Assembly (NCBI GenBank): GCA_964455375.1
Contig: CAYVXE010000004.1
Coordinates: 1-64,000, forward strand
DNA from: CAYVXE01 sp964455375
Lineage (GTDB): Bacteria > Zhuqueibacterota > Zhuqueibacteria > Oceanimicrobiales > Oceanimicrobiaceae
DNA: 64,000 nt
Reading direction: 5' to 3'
The notes beneath the pieces are model-generated. The model had not been told where the DNA came from, made no database searches, and saw only the letters and a program-made list of their open reading frames with translations. The translations under genes were made by a program, and so were the position numbers. Shown here in pieces: positions 9,060 through 18,208 of this stretch (position 1 is the stretch's first letter; the number at the start of each line of letters is the position of its first letter).

Positions 9060-9893
9060 TCAATACAGTTCAAAATTTAAATTCAATCCGATAACATAAT
9101 TTATCACGTTGTTCAACTGGTTGTCAATCGGGACCCGGAAATGCAAACCAGGTTTAACGTGACCTAAATTCAAACCAGCGGTTACACCGAGTTGATGGGT
9201 TGAACGTTCACCAAAGCTTCCACTTTGTGACATCCTGAGTCGGCCTGTGATACCTCCCAAAAGGTTAAAAAATTGACCTTCGTAACCTATCATGCCGGTG
9301 TAATTGACCCAAAATTGTGTTTTATTATTTATCCCGTTGTCGGTAAAAACCCAAAGCGTCGGTCCGCCATCCAACCTCACCACAAAATTTCCACTGGTTT
9401 GTTGCTTATAATGAACTCTGCCGAGAAAGGTAACCAATTTTGGGATAAAGGCCTCGAATCGGTCAACATCTGTGTTAAACGCAGTAGTTGCAGCCGCCGG
9501 CTTGTCATCGGGGGTTACGTTTGGCCGCAAGCCCAATTCAAACGATGCCGGTGAATCTTCAAGCAAGAACTTAACCCCGACATACGGATTACCTACAGAA
9601 GTTTCGGAGAAATTGAATGATTGAAAAGTAAAATCGGCGTGGGAAACAGGTAATTCTCCAACAAATACAAACTTTTCCGAAAAAGGAATTTGTGTGGTTA
9701 AATAAATAAGTGATGTTGAAAAAGAGACATCCTCAAAATCATCAAAATTTGCTTTTAATATTTCTACACCAATTGACGGGAGGTCTGATTTCTGCATCCA
9801 GATGGATTGTGCTTGTGCAGAGTGAAAAAATGCGCTGCTCATGCTGAAAACAAGAAGATATCCCAGAATATTTTTAACTGATAATTTTGCCAT
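9060..9893 (-). CDS. Exported beta-barrel-like protein of unknown function
   Basis: The 277-aa protein has a signal peptide ending SAQAQS and a body of amphipathic strands (FVGELPVSHADFTF, LLGGITGRLRMSQ). It closes with VIGLNLNFELY, a C-terminal aromatic residue as in outer-membrane barrels. It resembles the transporter/porin-like families annotated in FCB genomes, but I do not recognise a specific one. The ATG follows GGAGGG. It is monocistronic: a hairpin terminator follows about 90 bp downstream and about 320 bp without a gene lies upstream. Confidence 0.7.
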   Translation of the reverse strand: MAKLSVKNILGYLLVFSMSSAFFHSAQAQSIWMQKSDLPSIGVEILKANFDDFEDVSFSTSLIYLTTQIPFSEKFVFVGELPVSHADFTFQSFNFSETSVGNPYVGVKFLLEDSPASFELGLRPNVTPDDKPAAATTAFNTDVDRFEAFIPKLVTFLGRVHYKQQTSGNFVVRLDGGPTLWVFTDNGINNKTQFWVNYTGMIGYEGQFFNLLGGITGRLRMSQSGSFGERSTHQLGVTAGLNLGHVKPGLHFRVPIDNQLNNVINYVIGLNLNFELY

Positions 9894-10213
9894 ACTTCCC
9901 TCCGGTTAAGTTTCTGAGATGTACTAAAAAATCCCTTAACAATCAAGTTAAAAATAATACAAACCGAACAATTGAAGACCCATCACACGCCCGGAAAATG
10001 ACCAGTATTCCAATATGAAAATCCTTCAACGGAGAAGCCTGTTTTTCCGATTTAGGAGACGCTTTTAGCTGACACTAATTCCGGCTGTTGAGTCTGCTTC
10101 ACCGTAAGTAGCAGCGGCCTCATCCGGTCCAATGTCTAAATCGCAAATTGCAAACCAATGTTTGCTACGCAGATAAGTTTTCTCAGAGATAACAACAAAA
10201 ATGCGGTTTGTGG
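9894..10213. other. Intergenic stretch without a supported gene
   Basis: These 320 bp lie between two exported-protein genes. On the minus strand, about 43 codons (positions roughly 10,065-10,195) stay open and read partly as GPDEAAATYGEADSTAG, but there is no start codon or ribosome-binding site. It may be a decayed remnant. The promoter of the gene at 9060-9893 must lie in the part next to 9893. Confidence 0.4.
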
Positions 10214-10795
10214 TTAATCATCAGCTCCCAAATAGTTTATAAACAATATACCAAAACCTACGCGCAGAACTATCCCCAAGAGTGCCCTGCCCGGACGGTG
10301 GGCATAAAAATGTCCGACCCCCGGTCCCACAAGAAACCCTGCAGCAAACAAAACAGTAGCGCCTACACCTCCACCGATTCTCGAATGATCATTCATAGTC
10401 ACACCAATGACCACAGGTAGAACCGTGGCTCCTAACGACCAGGAAAACGCCGCGCTTTCAGATTTTCTTTTGACGTGCGGCTGGGTTGCAAGTACGGAGG
10501 GGAAATAAGTTTCATTTTTCAGGAGCAAGTGTTTCCTAAACTCCGGTTTGCCGAATTGATGTCTTTCGGTATAAGCCCATTGATTCCCATATCGACTATA
10601 GTTTATGCCAATTTTAGCGAGTTCTCTGTTGTAACTTCTCGCTGATGCAGGTGCGGTAACGATATCGACTATCATGGAAATCGCAAATCCCAATGAACCG
10701 ATGTTCGCCAAAGTTTTGTCCTGTGCATGGACAGTGCTTACAGTAACAAATGATAAAAGCAACAGAACGGAGATAGATTTTTTTTGCAGATTCAT
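10214..10795 (-). CDS. Exported protein with glycine-rich membrane segments, unknown function
   Basis: The 193-aa protein has a signal peptide ending VHAQD. Its C-terminal half contains two hydrophobic glycine-rich segments (GGGVGATVLFAAGFLVGPGVGHFY and ALLGIVLRVGFGILF) joined by a basic loop (AHRPGRA). That pattern is seen in small TM2-like or P-type exported proteins with a GHFYAHRPGRALLG motif. The ATG has AGGAGG upstream. The gene is isolated from its neighbours. The function is unknown. Confidence 0.65.
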   Translation of the reverse strand: MNLQKKSISVLLLLSFVTVSTVHAQDKTLANIGSLGFAISMIVDIVTAPASARSYNRELAKIGINYSRYGNQWAYTERHQFGKPEFRKHLLLKNETYFPSVLATQPHVKRKSESAAFSWSLGATVLPVVIGVTMNDHSRIGGGVGATVLFAAGFLVGPGVGHFYAHRPGRALLGIVLRVGFGILFINYLGADD

Positions 10796-10928
10796 ATTTC
10801 CTCCTGGTCATTAATTCATTACACCCTTTATTCGGTTTCATGCAAGTGATGTACCAAATAATCCAGACAGAAATAGAGTTCTATGTAATTCTTTATTTAA
10901 CTGAAAGTTAAAACAGTTACCCGGGAAT

Positions 10929-10959
10929 GTTTCTTAAAACGGTGTAAACGGTTTAAGAA
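10929..10959. other. Imperfect palindrome in an intergenic region
   Basis: The segment pairs TTTCTTAAAAC with GTTTAAGAAA around a short centre that itself carries near-repeats (ACGGTGTAAACGG). It lies between the exported-protein gene start and the amidohydrolase gene end. It could be an operator or a weak terminator; no T tract follows it. Confidence 0.3.
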
Positions 10960-11024
10960 AATTGATCGTAAACGATGTTTACAAAGAGGTGTGTTTAGAA
11001 TTCACAATGTAAATAAAATTCAGA

Positions 11025-11930
11025 TCATTTAAGACCCAGCAGGCGTTCGATATTTTCACCGAATATCATAGCTTTTTCATCCTCTTTAACCCCGAGCTTT
11101 TCCAGGACTTCAAGCTGCGTATGGAAAATTTCACTGCGCCAACCGCGCGGGAAAAAAGAAGAATCCGTGCCGAAAAGAATCCGGTGCGCGCCAATGGTAT
11201 CCAACGTGCGTTTAAAGACGTCCTCCAGTGTCAATGGCGGTTGAATCCACGAATTTGAACTCGATGTGTCAAAATAGACATTCGGGTTTTTCATAGCAAC
11301 CGATAACGCTTCTTCGAACCGGCCGCAGCCAAAATGCGGGATAATGAAATTCACGCCTTCATACTCTTGAGCCACTGTCTGTAAATCAATTGGATTAGAG
11401 TAGGTCAAATCGATATTGTCGTCAAGCCCTAATTTCTGAAAGACCGGAATACGTAATTGGCCAAAATGAATAAAAACAGGGACGCCAGCGGAATAGGCTT
11501 CTTCGTATATGGGAATGAGTATCTCATCGAAAACATGAAAATGATGCATGGCAGGGAAAAGCAGAATGCCTTTCAGGTCGAGGATATGAAGCGCATAGTG
11601 CGTACGGTTACGAGCTTCAGGTTCTGTGGGATCAATCATCACATAGCCAATGAGACGGTCCGGATTTACACGAACAGCAGCCGTAAGGTGTTCAGCATCG
11701 TGCGCCGTGCTGGCAAACAAAACCTGACGTTTAAGACCAACACGCTTTTGTTCCGCAACCCATCGCTTTCCGAGTTCATGTGCATCCGGGGATGGTAGTT
11801 CCCAGCCTAAATAGCCTGCAAAGGCTTCAACACCACCATCGGTAAATTTGTCTTTACTTAATTGATAAAATTGATCAAACCAATTATAAGAAAAAAAATG
11901 AGTGTGTGCATCGACGATTGAAAGATTCAT
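11025..11930 (-). CDS. Amidohydrolase 2 family (metal-dependent TIM-barrel) hydrolase
   Basis: The 301-aa protein begins almost directly with the metal-binding motif VDAHTHFF (HxH at the end of strand 1). Further ligands are seen in VFIHFGQ and FIIPHFGCGRF, and the late aspartate in LFGTDSSFFPRGW. This is the ACMSD-like amidohydrolase_2 fold, whose members hydrolyse or decarboxylate small cyclic substrates; the substrate here is unknown. The longest frame starts at 11987, but the extra residues look untranslated. The ATG at 11930 immediately before the HxH motif, with a weak GGAT upstream, fits the family better. Confidence 0.82.
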   Translation of the reverse strand: MNLSIVDAHTHFFSYNWFDQFYQLSKDKFTDGGVEAFAGYLGWELPSPDAHELGKRWVAEQKRVGLKRQVLFASTAHDAEHLTAAVRVNPDRLIGYVMIDPTEPEARNRTHYALHILDLKGILLFPAMHHFHVFDEILIPIYEEAYSAGVPVFIHFGQLRIPVFQKLGLDDNIDLTYSNPIDLQTVAQEYEGVNFIIPHFGCGRFEEALSVAMKNPNVYFDTSSSNSWIQPPLTLEDVFKRTLDTIGAHRILFGTDSSFFPRGWRSEIFHTQLEVLEKLGVKEDEKAMIFGENIERLLGLK

Positions 11931-12022
11931 ATATTGCAATCCATTCATAAAATAATGAGGTATAAAAAACAGGACGTTTAGATACACATGACGTGAGAAG
12001 ATGTGAGGCTGTATGCGGAAAA

Positions 12023-12688
12023 TTACTGAACATTTTCCCGCAAATCGATGACTTCAGTATTTTCAGGAATTTTAAACGAGAACAAACCGGCGTTAAACAC
12101 AGGATTTTCCTTTATGTGACTGATAAGGTAGCTGTTAACGTTGTCGTTGATATCTGTCTGTTCAACTTTCACAGTGAAAAGATTGTCCTTTTCGATCCAG
12201 ATATTCATGGCAGTGATAAAAGCATCTTTGTCTTTGGGCGTTAATTCGATCATGTAGGTCTTTTGGTGGTTCAGGGTTTCATTATGTATCGCAACCGGTT
12301 TGTACGCCTCAGAATACTGAAATAAAATATCCTTCGGCAGTGGATTTTCGTCGGAATGATTGAGCAAATCAATAATGACCTGTTGATCCGGTTGGGAATA
12401 GGTCCACAGGGTTTTGCCATCGGTGACGATGAGTTGTGTGTCTGTTTCGATGCGGTAATGATTTCCTTCCTGCAAATAGATGGTACCCTTCACTTCCTGA
12501 GTCTCTCCGGCGAGTTCCCATTTAAACGATTGTTCAAAATCAGCCTGCAAGCTTTTAATTCCCTGATATTTTTTTTGTACCTGCTTCATGATGTTCTCTG
12601 CTTTTTTTGTGTCAGACTCCGAGTACAAATTTGTGAATCCTGAAACAACTAAAAGCAAGCAAGAGAGAAAACCCGTAAGTGACTTCAT
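12023..12688 (-). CDS. lolA: Outer-membrane lipoprotein carrier protein LolA
   Basis: This periplasmic chaperone carries lipoproteins from LolCDE in the inner membrane to the outer membrane. The 221-aa product has a signal peptide and the family opening, with helix KKAENIMKQVQKKY followed by SLQADFEQSF. Later come the strand pairs KGTIYLQEGNHYRIE and TDGKTLWTY, the hydrophobic lipid-holding sheet. It ends at a typical length. It lies 59 bp downstream of ftsK, a linkage found in many Gram-negative genomes, and probably shares its transcript. The many lipoproteins predicted in this window are plausible clients. Confidence 0.9.
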   Translation of the reverse strand: MKSLTGFLSCLLLVVSGFTNLYSESDTKKAENIMKQVQKKYQGIKSLQADFEQSFKWELAGETQEVKGTIYLQEGNHYRIETDTQLIVTDGKTLWTYSQPDQQVIIDLLNHSDENPLPKDILFQYSEAYKPVAIHNETLNHQKTYMIELTPKDKDAFITAMNIWIEKDNLFTVKVEQTDINDNVNSYLISHIKENPVFNAGLFSFKIPENTEVIDLRENVQ

Positions 12689-12747
12689 TAATGTAAGATC
12701 TCCTTTATGAGCAACCTTTTTGGGATCTGAAAAACAGCGTTGCCTCT

Positions 12748-15048
12748 TTAACTAAAATCGAGGTCTTCGAGTTGCATTTCATCCACAAGAACTTCCCTGG
12801 CTTTACTGCCGTCGTAGGGTCCGACCACCCCTGCAGCCTCCAATTCGTCGATTAAGCGTGCTGCGCGTGCATAACCGACTTTTAAACGCCGCTGCAGCAA
12901 AGAAATGGACCCTTGCTGATGCGTCACGACGAGACGCAACGCATCGTGGAACAGCGCATCTTTTGAGCCCTCAAATGGGCCGTTGTCAATTGAACCGGCC
13001 GCTTCATCCGGATGAGAAGGCAGTTTTTGTTTCGGGTACTTCGGTTGTTTGCGAATATGGCCGATAATTTTTTCGATTTCACCGATGGAGATGAATGCCC
13101 CGTGAATTCTAACCGGCGTAGCGCTGCCGGGAGGGATGAAAAGCATATCCCCGGCACCGAGTAATCTCTCAGCTCCGTTGAGGTCAAGGATTGTTCGTGA
13201 GTCCGTTTTCTGTGCCACCTTAAACGCGATGCGGGCCGGAAAGTTTGCTTTAATGACGCCGGTAATCACGTCCACGGATGGCCGCTGTGTTGCCAGGATT
13301 AAATGAATACCGACGGCGCGCGCCATTGCGGTAAGCCGCAAAATCGGTGGTTCCACTTCTTTGGCAGCGGTGAGCATTAAATCAGCCAGTTCATCTACAA
13401 TTAAAACCAAATACTCCAACGGTTTGAAAGGCTCCTCCGGTTCGATATTTTTCAATTGCCCGGTTTTCAATTTTTGATTGTATTCAGCGATATCGCGAAC
13501 GCCAGCCTGCGCTAGAATATCATACCGGTTGTCCATCACGGCCTCGATGCTTTTTAATACGGAAATCGCATTTTGTGGCGTCGTAACAACCTCTTCATCT
13601 AAATCTTCTCTGAAGTTTAGATGATGGTGCCTGAGATCGCGGTAAATGCCTAATTCCAACCGTTTGGGATCGATCATGACGAACTGGACTTTCGTCGGAT
13701 GTGCTTTATAAAGAATGCTGGCGATAATGGTATTAATGCACACACTCTTCCCTGAGCCGGTTGCACCTGCGATGAGCAGATGCGGCATCTGATCAAGATC
13801 GGCAACATACGGTTTCCCGGAAATGGTTTTTCCCAACGCCAGCGTTAACGGTGACGTCGATTTCTGGAATTCCGGAGACTGCAGTATCTCACGCAAATAA
13901 ACGGTTGCAGGAACCGGATTCGGCAGTTCTATTCCCACCACACCTTTGCCGGGAATCGGCGCCACAATGCGAATACTTTTAGCGCGCATGGCCAGAGCCA
14001 AATCATCTGCCAATCCTGCAATTTTACTGATCTTTATTCCAGGTGCCGGCTCCACTTCATACCGGGTGATGATCGGTCCGGGATTTATTTCTACAATCTT
14101 TCCCTGAACGCCGAACTCCAAAAGCCGCTCTTCAAGAATTTGCGCATTCCGATTCAACTCCTCATTCGTAAGACGGCTGCCGGAATTCGCGTTATAGTTT
14201 AGATAATTTAGAACCGGGAAAATATAACGGCCGGTTTCTGCCGGATCAAAAAAGTCGGGCGTCTCTTCCTTGCTGGAGGATACTCCCGCAGATTCGTTCT
14301 CCAATTCAATTTCCATTTGCTTCGCCCGAATCTCTGGGATTTTTCGTTTTGGTTTGTCACTCCCGGCATCTTTCCGGGTAGCGAACTTTTCCGGTATTTT
14401 TATTTTTCGGTTTAAAGATTTTGCTGATCGGTCACTTTTTGAGGCTTTCGGTCGTTCCATGATATCATTGAATTTATTTTTTGTCCAGGCCGTCGTGGTA
14501 CTGAAAAATATTCCTATATTGGTCATAATACCGGAGAAACTCAGATTCGTTGCTCCGACAACCGTTATCATGATGAGCGAAAGTAAAACGACGATGCTGC
14601 CGGCGATACCGAGATAATCGAAGAGCATTTTGGCGATGAACCACCCCACGAGACCGGAGAATGATGAGTCGAAATCGCTGGTGTCCGGCGATGTGACCTG
14701 GGGAATGGCCAGAATAACCGAGGTGTAAATAGCAAAAATCAACAGATATGTAATGCCGCGAAATGCCCGGGAAAAATCATACGCTCTGAAAAGACTCCAC
14801 CCTGAAATGAACAAAATAACCGGAAACACAAAGGAGGGGTAACCGATAACATAATTGATGAGAAAGTAGGAAATATAAACCCCGGCAATGCCTAACCTGT
14901 TTTGAATGCTGCCCATGGTAATATTATCCGGCTGCTCAAACGATTTGTAAGTGAGCAGACTGATAAACACCAGCACGGCAAATGCCATGAGCATAATTCC
15001 GAGAATTTCTTCCTTTTTGGAGGTTTCGTTATGTGTCTTTCGTCCCAT
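12748..15048 (-). CDS. ftsK: DNA translocase FtsK
   Basis: This septum-located motor pumps chromosome ends through the division site. The 766-aa product has four or five N-terminal transmembrane helices (residues about 15-190), a short basic/acidic linker, then the RecA-like motor with Walker A GATGSGKS (about 425-432) and Walker B LVLIVDELADLM (about 548). It ends with the winged-helix gamma domain that reads KOPS-like sequences (LLQRRLKVGYARAARLIDELE...GVVGPYDGSKAREVL). The ATG at 15048 is preferred over the TTG at 15057. The start overlaps the end of thiE, so translation is probably coupled. Confidence 0.96.
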   Translation of the reverse strand: MGRKTHNETSKKEEILGIMLMAFAVLVFISLLTYKSFEQPDNITMGSIQNRLGIAGVYISYFLINYVIGYPSFVFPVILFISGWSLFRAYDFSRAFRGITYLLIFAIYTSVILAIPQVTSPDTSDFDSSFSGLVGWFIAKMLFDYLGIAGSIVVLLSLIMITVVGATNLSFSGIMTNIGIFFSTTTAWTKNKFNDIMERPKASKSDRSAKSLNRKIKIPEKFATRKDAGSDKPKRKIPEIRAKQMEIELENESAGVSSSKEETPDFFDPAETGRYIFPVLNYLNYNANSGSRLTNEELNRNAQILEERLLEFGVQGKIVEINPGPIITRYEVEPAPGIKISKIAGLADDLALAMRAKSIRIVAPIPGKGVVGIELPNPVPATVYLREILQSPEFQKSTSPLTLALGKTISGKPYVADLDQMPHLLIAGATGSGKSVCINTIIASILYKAHPTKVQFVMIDPKRLELGIYRDLRHHHLNFREDLDEEVVTTPQNAISVLKSIEAVMDNRYDILAQAGVRDIAEYNQKLKTGQLKNIEPEEPFKPLEYLVLIVDELADLMLTAAKEVEPPILRLTAMARAVGIHLILATQRPSVDVITGVIKANFPARIAFKVAQKTDSRTILDLNGAERLLGAGDMLFIPPGSATPVRIHGAFISIGEIEKIIGHIRKQPKYPKQKLPSHPDEAAGSIDNGPFEGSKDALFHDALRLVVTHQQGSISLLQRRLKVGYARAARLIDELEAAGVVGPYDGSKAREVLVDEMQLEDLDFS

Positions 15049-15709
15049 TCTGAGCAACTGTTTTTTTTACACGTTTGAGTTTCTCAATAAATAACGTTGT
15101 TTGTCTCGTCAAATGTTCTGTTTTCAGCAGAGCGGAAATTACCGCGATACCATCAGCACCGTTTTGTATGACCGGCTCAAGATTATCTAAGGTGATGCCA
15201 CCGATGGCCACAAGTGGTTTCGTCGTTTGCGGACGAATCTTTCGGAGAACACGCAATCCTGAAATTGCCAGATTCTGTTTCGTCGTCGAAGAATAGATTG
15301 TCCCGATGCCGAAATAATCGACTTCATCGATTTCTGTTGCAGTAAACTCCTCGAAAGAGTGAGCGGAAACACCTATGATGTAGCTTTCTCCGAGCAGCCT
15401 TCTGGCGACCCTGGCCGACAAATCCGATTGGCCTAAATGCACCCCATCCGCATGACAGGCAATGGCAATGTCAATCCGATCGTTTATAATAAGTGGAACA
15501 CCATAATCCTGAGCAATCTGTTGAACGTCTAATGCGTCACGATAGATCACGTCAGATGTCGATATTTTATCACGTAGCTGAACGACCCCTGCACCACCTG
15601 CAACGACCTGCCTGGCTGCTTCCGCCACCGACGACCGACCATTTAATGTTTCTTTGTCCAGAATGGCATACAGAGACCAATCAATATTTTCTAAAGGAAA
15701 CGTCGTCAC
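15029..15709 (-). CDS. thiE: Thiamine-phosphate synthase
   Basis: This enzyme joins hydroxymethylpyrimidine pyrophosphate and thiazole phosphate to make thiamine phosphate. The 226-aa TIM-barrel shows the expected signatures: GAGVVQLRDK near residue 40, VPLIINDRIDIA with the substrate-binding ND, GVHLGQSDL, GVSAHSFEE, DYFGIGTIYSSTTK, and VAIGGIT plus GADGIAVISALL for the phosphate. It starts with GTG nine bases after gcvT and overlaps ftsK downstream. No other thiamine gene is nearby and no TPP riboswitch was seen in the short upstream gap. Confidence 0.93.
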   Translation of the reverse strand: MTTFPLENIDWSLYAILDKETLNGRSSVAEAARQVVAGGAGVVQLRDKISTSDVIYRDALDVQQIAQDYGVPLIINDRIDIAIACHADGVHLGQSDLSARVARRLLGESYIIGVSAHSFEEFTATEIDEVDYFGIGTIYSSTTKQNLAISGLRVLRKIRPQTTKPLVAIGGITLDNLEPVIQNGADGIAVISALLKTEHLTRQTTLFIEKLKRVKKTVAQNGTKDT

Positions 15710-15718
15710 ACTTTCAAC

Positions 15719-16807
15719 TTAGTAAGGCCGCTGATAAAACGGCGTTTTTACAACTTCAGCCGGTACTTCTTTGTTGCGGATTAATATCTTTATTTCAGTT
15801 CCCACTTCATTGAATGGAACGTTCACATAGCCGATGCCGATTCCCTTCTCCAAACTCGGCGAAAATGTTCCACTGGTCACGTAGCCAATTTCAGACCCGT
15901 CTTTAACAATTTTGTACTCATGCCGGGCAAGTGACCGTTCTTTCATTTCAAATCCGACTAATTTTCGCTTCGGCTTTTCTTCTTTCATTTTAACGATGGC
16001 GTCACGGCCGATAAAATCACCCTTGTCCACCTTAGATATCCAGCCGAGTCCGGCTTCAATGGGATTGGTGGTTTCATCGATGTCGTTACCGTAAAGACTG
16101 TATTTCATTTCCATGCGCAGCGTGTCTCTGGCGCCAAGTCCGATGGGCTCAATGTCAAATTCTTCGCCGGCATCAAAAATGGCATCCCAGACTTTTTTTG
16201 ACTCCTGTACCGGGACAGCCACTTCAAACCCGTCTTCACCTGTGTAACCGGTCCGGGCGATAATGGTGTCTACTCCTGCAAGTTTTCCGGTGCTGAACCA
16301 GTAAAATTTGATTTTGCTTAAATCGACATCCGTTAATTTTTGCAACGTCGGTTGCGCATTTCTTCCCTGCACGGCAAAGAGACTATAATCATGGCTCAAA
16401 TCTTCTAAGCTCGCCCCGTCGATAAGATGTTCTTTCATCCAGGCATAGTCTTTTTCCCGGTTCGAGGCATTGACAATGGCCATATAATAATCACCGAAGC
16501 AGTACAGAATCAAATCATCGATCATTCCGCCGTGTTCATAACACATCCCGGAATATTGCGCCCGGTTTTCCTGCAATTTAGTTACATCGTTCAACGTCAG
16601 TTTTTGCAGAAACGCCGCAGCATTCTCCCCACGGAAAAAAAATTCCCCCATGTGAGACACATCGAAAACGCCAACAGAATTTCTTACAGCGTGGTGTTCG
16701 TGAATGACGCCTTTGTATTGCACCGGCATCATAAAGCCGGCAAACTCCACCATTTTAGCGCCTAAATCTTTGTGTGTTTCATAAAGCGCTGTTTTACGCG
16801 GTTCCAA
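15719..16807 (-). CDS. gcvT: Aminomethyltransferase (glycine cleavage T protein)
   Basis: GcvT moves the methylene group from the lipoyl arm of GcvH to tetrahydrofolate in glycine breakdown. The 362-aa protein is the usual length. It shows the N-terminal motif GAKMVEFAGFMMPVQY, the FDVSHMGEF segment, the folate-contact region RTGYTGEDGFEV, and IGLGARDTLRMEM in the C-terminal half. The start is TTG with AAGGAG upstream. gcvH and gcvP are not in this window. It is the first gene of a tight minus-strand run gcvT-thiE-ftsK-lolA. A lipoate ligase is encoded about 5 kb away, which would be needed for GcvH. Confidence 0.95.
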   Translation of the reverse strand: MEPRKTALYETHKDLGAKMVEFAGFMMPVQYKGVIHEHHAVRNSVGVFDVSHMGEFFFRGENAAAFLQKLTLNDVTKLQENRAQYSGMCYEHGGMIDDLILYCFGDYYMAIVNASNREKDYAWMKEHLIDGASLEDLSHDYSLFAVQGRNAQPTLQKLTDVDLSKIKFYWFSTGKLAGVDTIIARTGYTGEDGFEVAVPVQESKKVWDAIFDAGEEFDIEPIGLGARDTLRMEMKYSLYGNDIDETTNPIEAGLGWISKVDKGDFIGRDAIVKMKEEKPKRKLVGFEMKERSLARHEYKIVKDGSEIGYVTSGTFSPSLEKGIGIGYVNVPFNEVGTEIKILIRNKEVPAEVVKTPFYQRPY

Positions 16808-16860
16808 AATGAATCTCCTTCTTCTCTAAAATTTTTAGTTATGATTTTTCAAGTAAGACG

Positions 16861-18024
16861 CTACAATTTTTCAAGAACATCTTTGATTCGTTCCAAGGCA
16901 CGTCCGATATTTTCAACAGAATTTGCATAAGAAAATCTTAAATAACCATTGCCGTACTTTCCGAAAGCAGAACCTGACAGAACTGCGACATTCGCTTCAT
17001 GCAAAAGTTTATGTTCCAATTCCTGAGAATCGAGAGGGAGTTCTGAAATATTGGGAAAAGCATAAAAAGCGCCTTTTGGGTTAATGCAACTGACGCCAGG
17101 TAACTCGTTCAGGCCTTTGACAATAAAATCCCGGCGTTTACGGAATTTTTCAACCATGGCATCCACTTCGTCTGTGGGTCCTTTTAACGCCTGAATCGCT
17201 GCGTGTTGAGAAAAAGTGGCCGTGCATGAATTACTGTTGATCATCAGTTTTTCAACTTTCTGTGCCAGTTCTTCCGGCATAACGCCATACCCCAACCGCC
17301 AACCGGTCATGGCGTAGGTTTTAGAAAACCCGTCGAGCAAAATAGTTTTGTCATGCATATCCGGATAAGAATACAGGCTGTGGTGTTCCCCTTCGTAGAT
17401 AATGTTTTTGTAAACCTCATCGGTAAGAACGAGAATATTCCTTTCCCTGGCCACAGCGGCGATGACCTCGTTATCCTCCTTAGTTAAAATTCCCCCGGTT
17501 GGGTTTTGCGGCGAATTGATGATGATCAACCGGGTCTTATCTGTAACCAGCGAGCGGAATTCATTGTGGTCAAAGCGGAAATCATTTTCTTCCCGCAATG
17601 GAAGAGGAACGGGTGTCCCGCCTACAAATTTGATCACCGACTCGTAAATCGGAAATCCCGGGTTTGGGTAAATGACTTCATCGCCTGCATCGATGCAGGC
17701 CGTGATGACAAAATACATAATCGGTTTTGCACCTGGCGTAACGACCACCTGTTTTGGGTCGGGCAGAACGCCGCGGCGGGCTTCAACTTCCTCGGTAATG
17801 GCAATACGCAACGGCATGATGCCGGCAGCAGCGGAATAGTGGGTTTCCCCATTGCGTAAAGCGGTGACACCAGCTTCAATGATGTGTTTGGGAGTCGGGA
17901 AATCCGGTTCGCCAATTTGCAGGTAAATAATATCTTTCCCCTGAGCCTCCAACGCTTTGGCCTTGGCCATAACTTCGAATGCGGTTTCAGTCCCCAGTAA
18001 ATCCATCCTTTTTGCAAATCTCAT
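16861..18024 (-). CDS. Class I pyridoxal-phosphate aminotransferase (aspartate aminotransferase type)
   Basis: The 387-aa protein is a fold-type I aminotransferase. Visible signatures: YLQIGEPDFPTP near the N-terminus, the cofactor-binding NSPQNPTGG (about residue 170), VLTDEVYKNI with the cofactor-contacting Asp and Tyr, and the Schiff-base lysine in DGFSKTYAMTGWRLGYG (about K236). It closes with YLRFSYANSVENIGRALERI, including the substrate-carboxylate arginine. The family's usual substrates are aspartate, aromatic or alanine-type amino acids; I cannot choose. The ATG has GGAG upstream. It lies 53 bp upstream of gcvT and may lead that operon. Confidence 0.92.
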   Translation of the reverse strand: MRFAKRMDLLGTETAFEVMAKAKALEAQGKDIIYLQIGEPDFPTPKHIIEAGVTALRNGETHYSAAAGIMPLRIAITEEVEARRGVLPDPKQVVVTPGAKPIMYFVITACIDAGDEVIYPNPGFPIYESVIKFVGGTPVPLPLREENDFRFDHNEFRSLVTDKTRLIIINSPQNPTGGILTKEDNEVIAAVARERNILVLTDEVYKNIIYEGEHHSLYSYPDMHDKTILLDGFSKTYAMTGWRLGYGVMPEELAQKVEKLMINSNSCTATFSQHAAIQALKGPTDEVDAMVEKFRKRRDFIVKGLNELPGVSCINPKGAFYAFPNISELPLDSQELEHKLLHEANVAVLSGSAFGKYGNGYLRFSYANSVENIGRALERIKDVLEKL

Positions 18025-18143
18025 GTTACTTACTCCGTAATCTAAAATTTTTTAAATTCACTCATTGTTGAAGTATATCATTTGCACAATATGCACAAAA
18101 AGATAATAAAATAAACCGCCAGAGTCAAGTTTAAGCAAATAAA

Positions 18144-18171
18144 AAACCAGCGTGTTAGGATACGCCGGTTT
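18144..18171 (-). terminator. Rho-independent terminator after rseP
   Basis: On the minus strand, AAACCGGCGT and ACGCTGGTTT form a GC-rich stem with one mismatch and an 8-nt loop, followed by a T-rich tract (TTTTATTTG). It lies about 40 bp past the rseP stop codon and so closes the long uppS-to-rseP gene run. Confidence 0.85.
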
Positions 18172-18208
18172 CATAAAATTCACGATAGAATGACGGTGTG
18201 AGATGGCG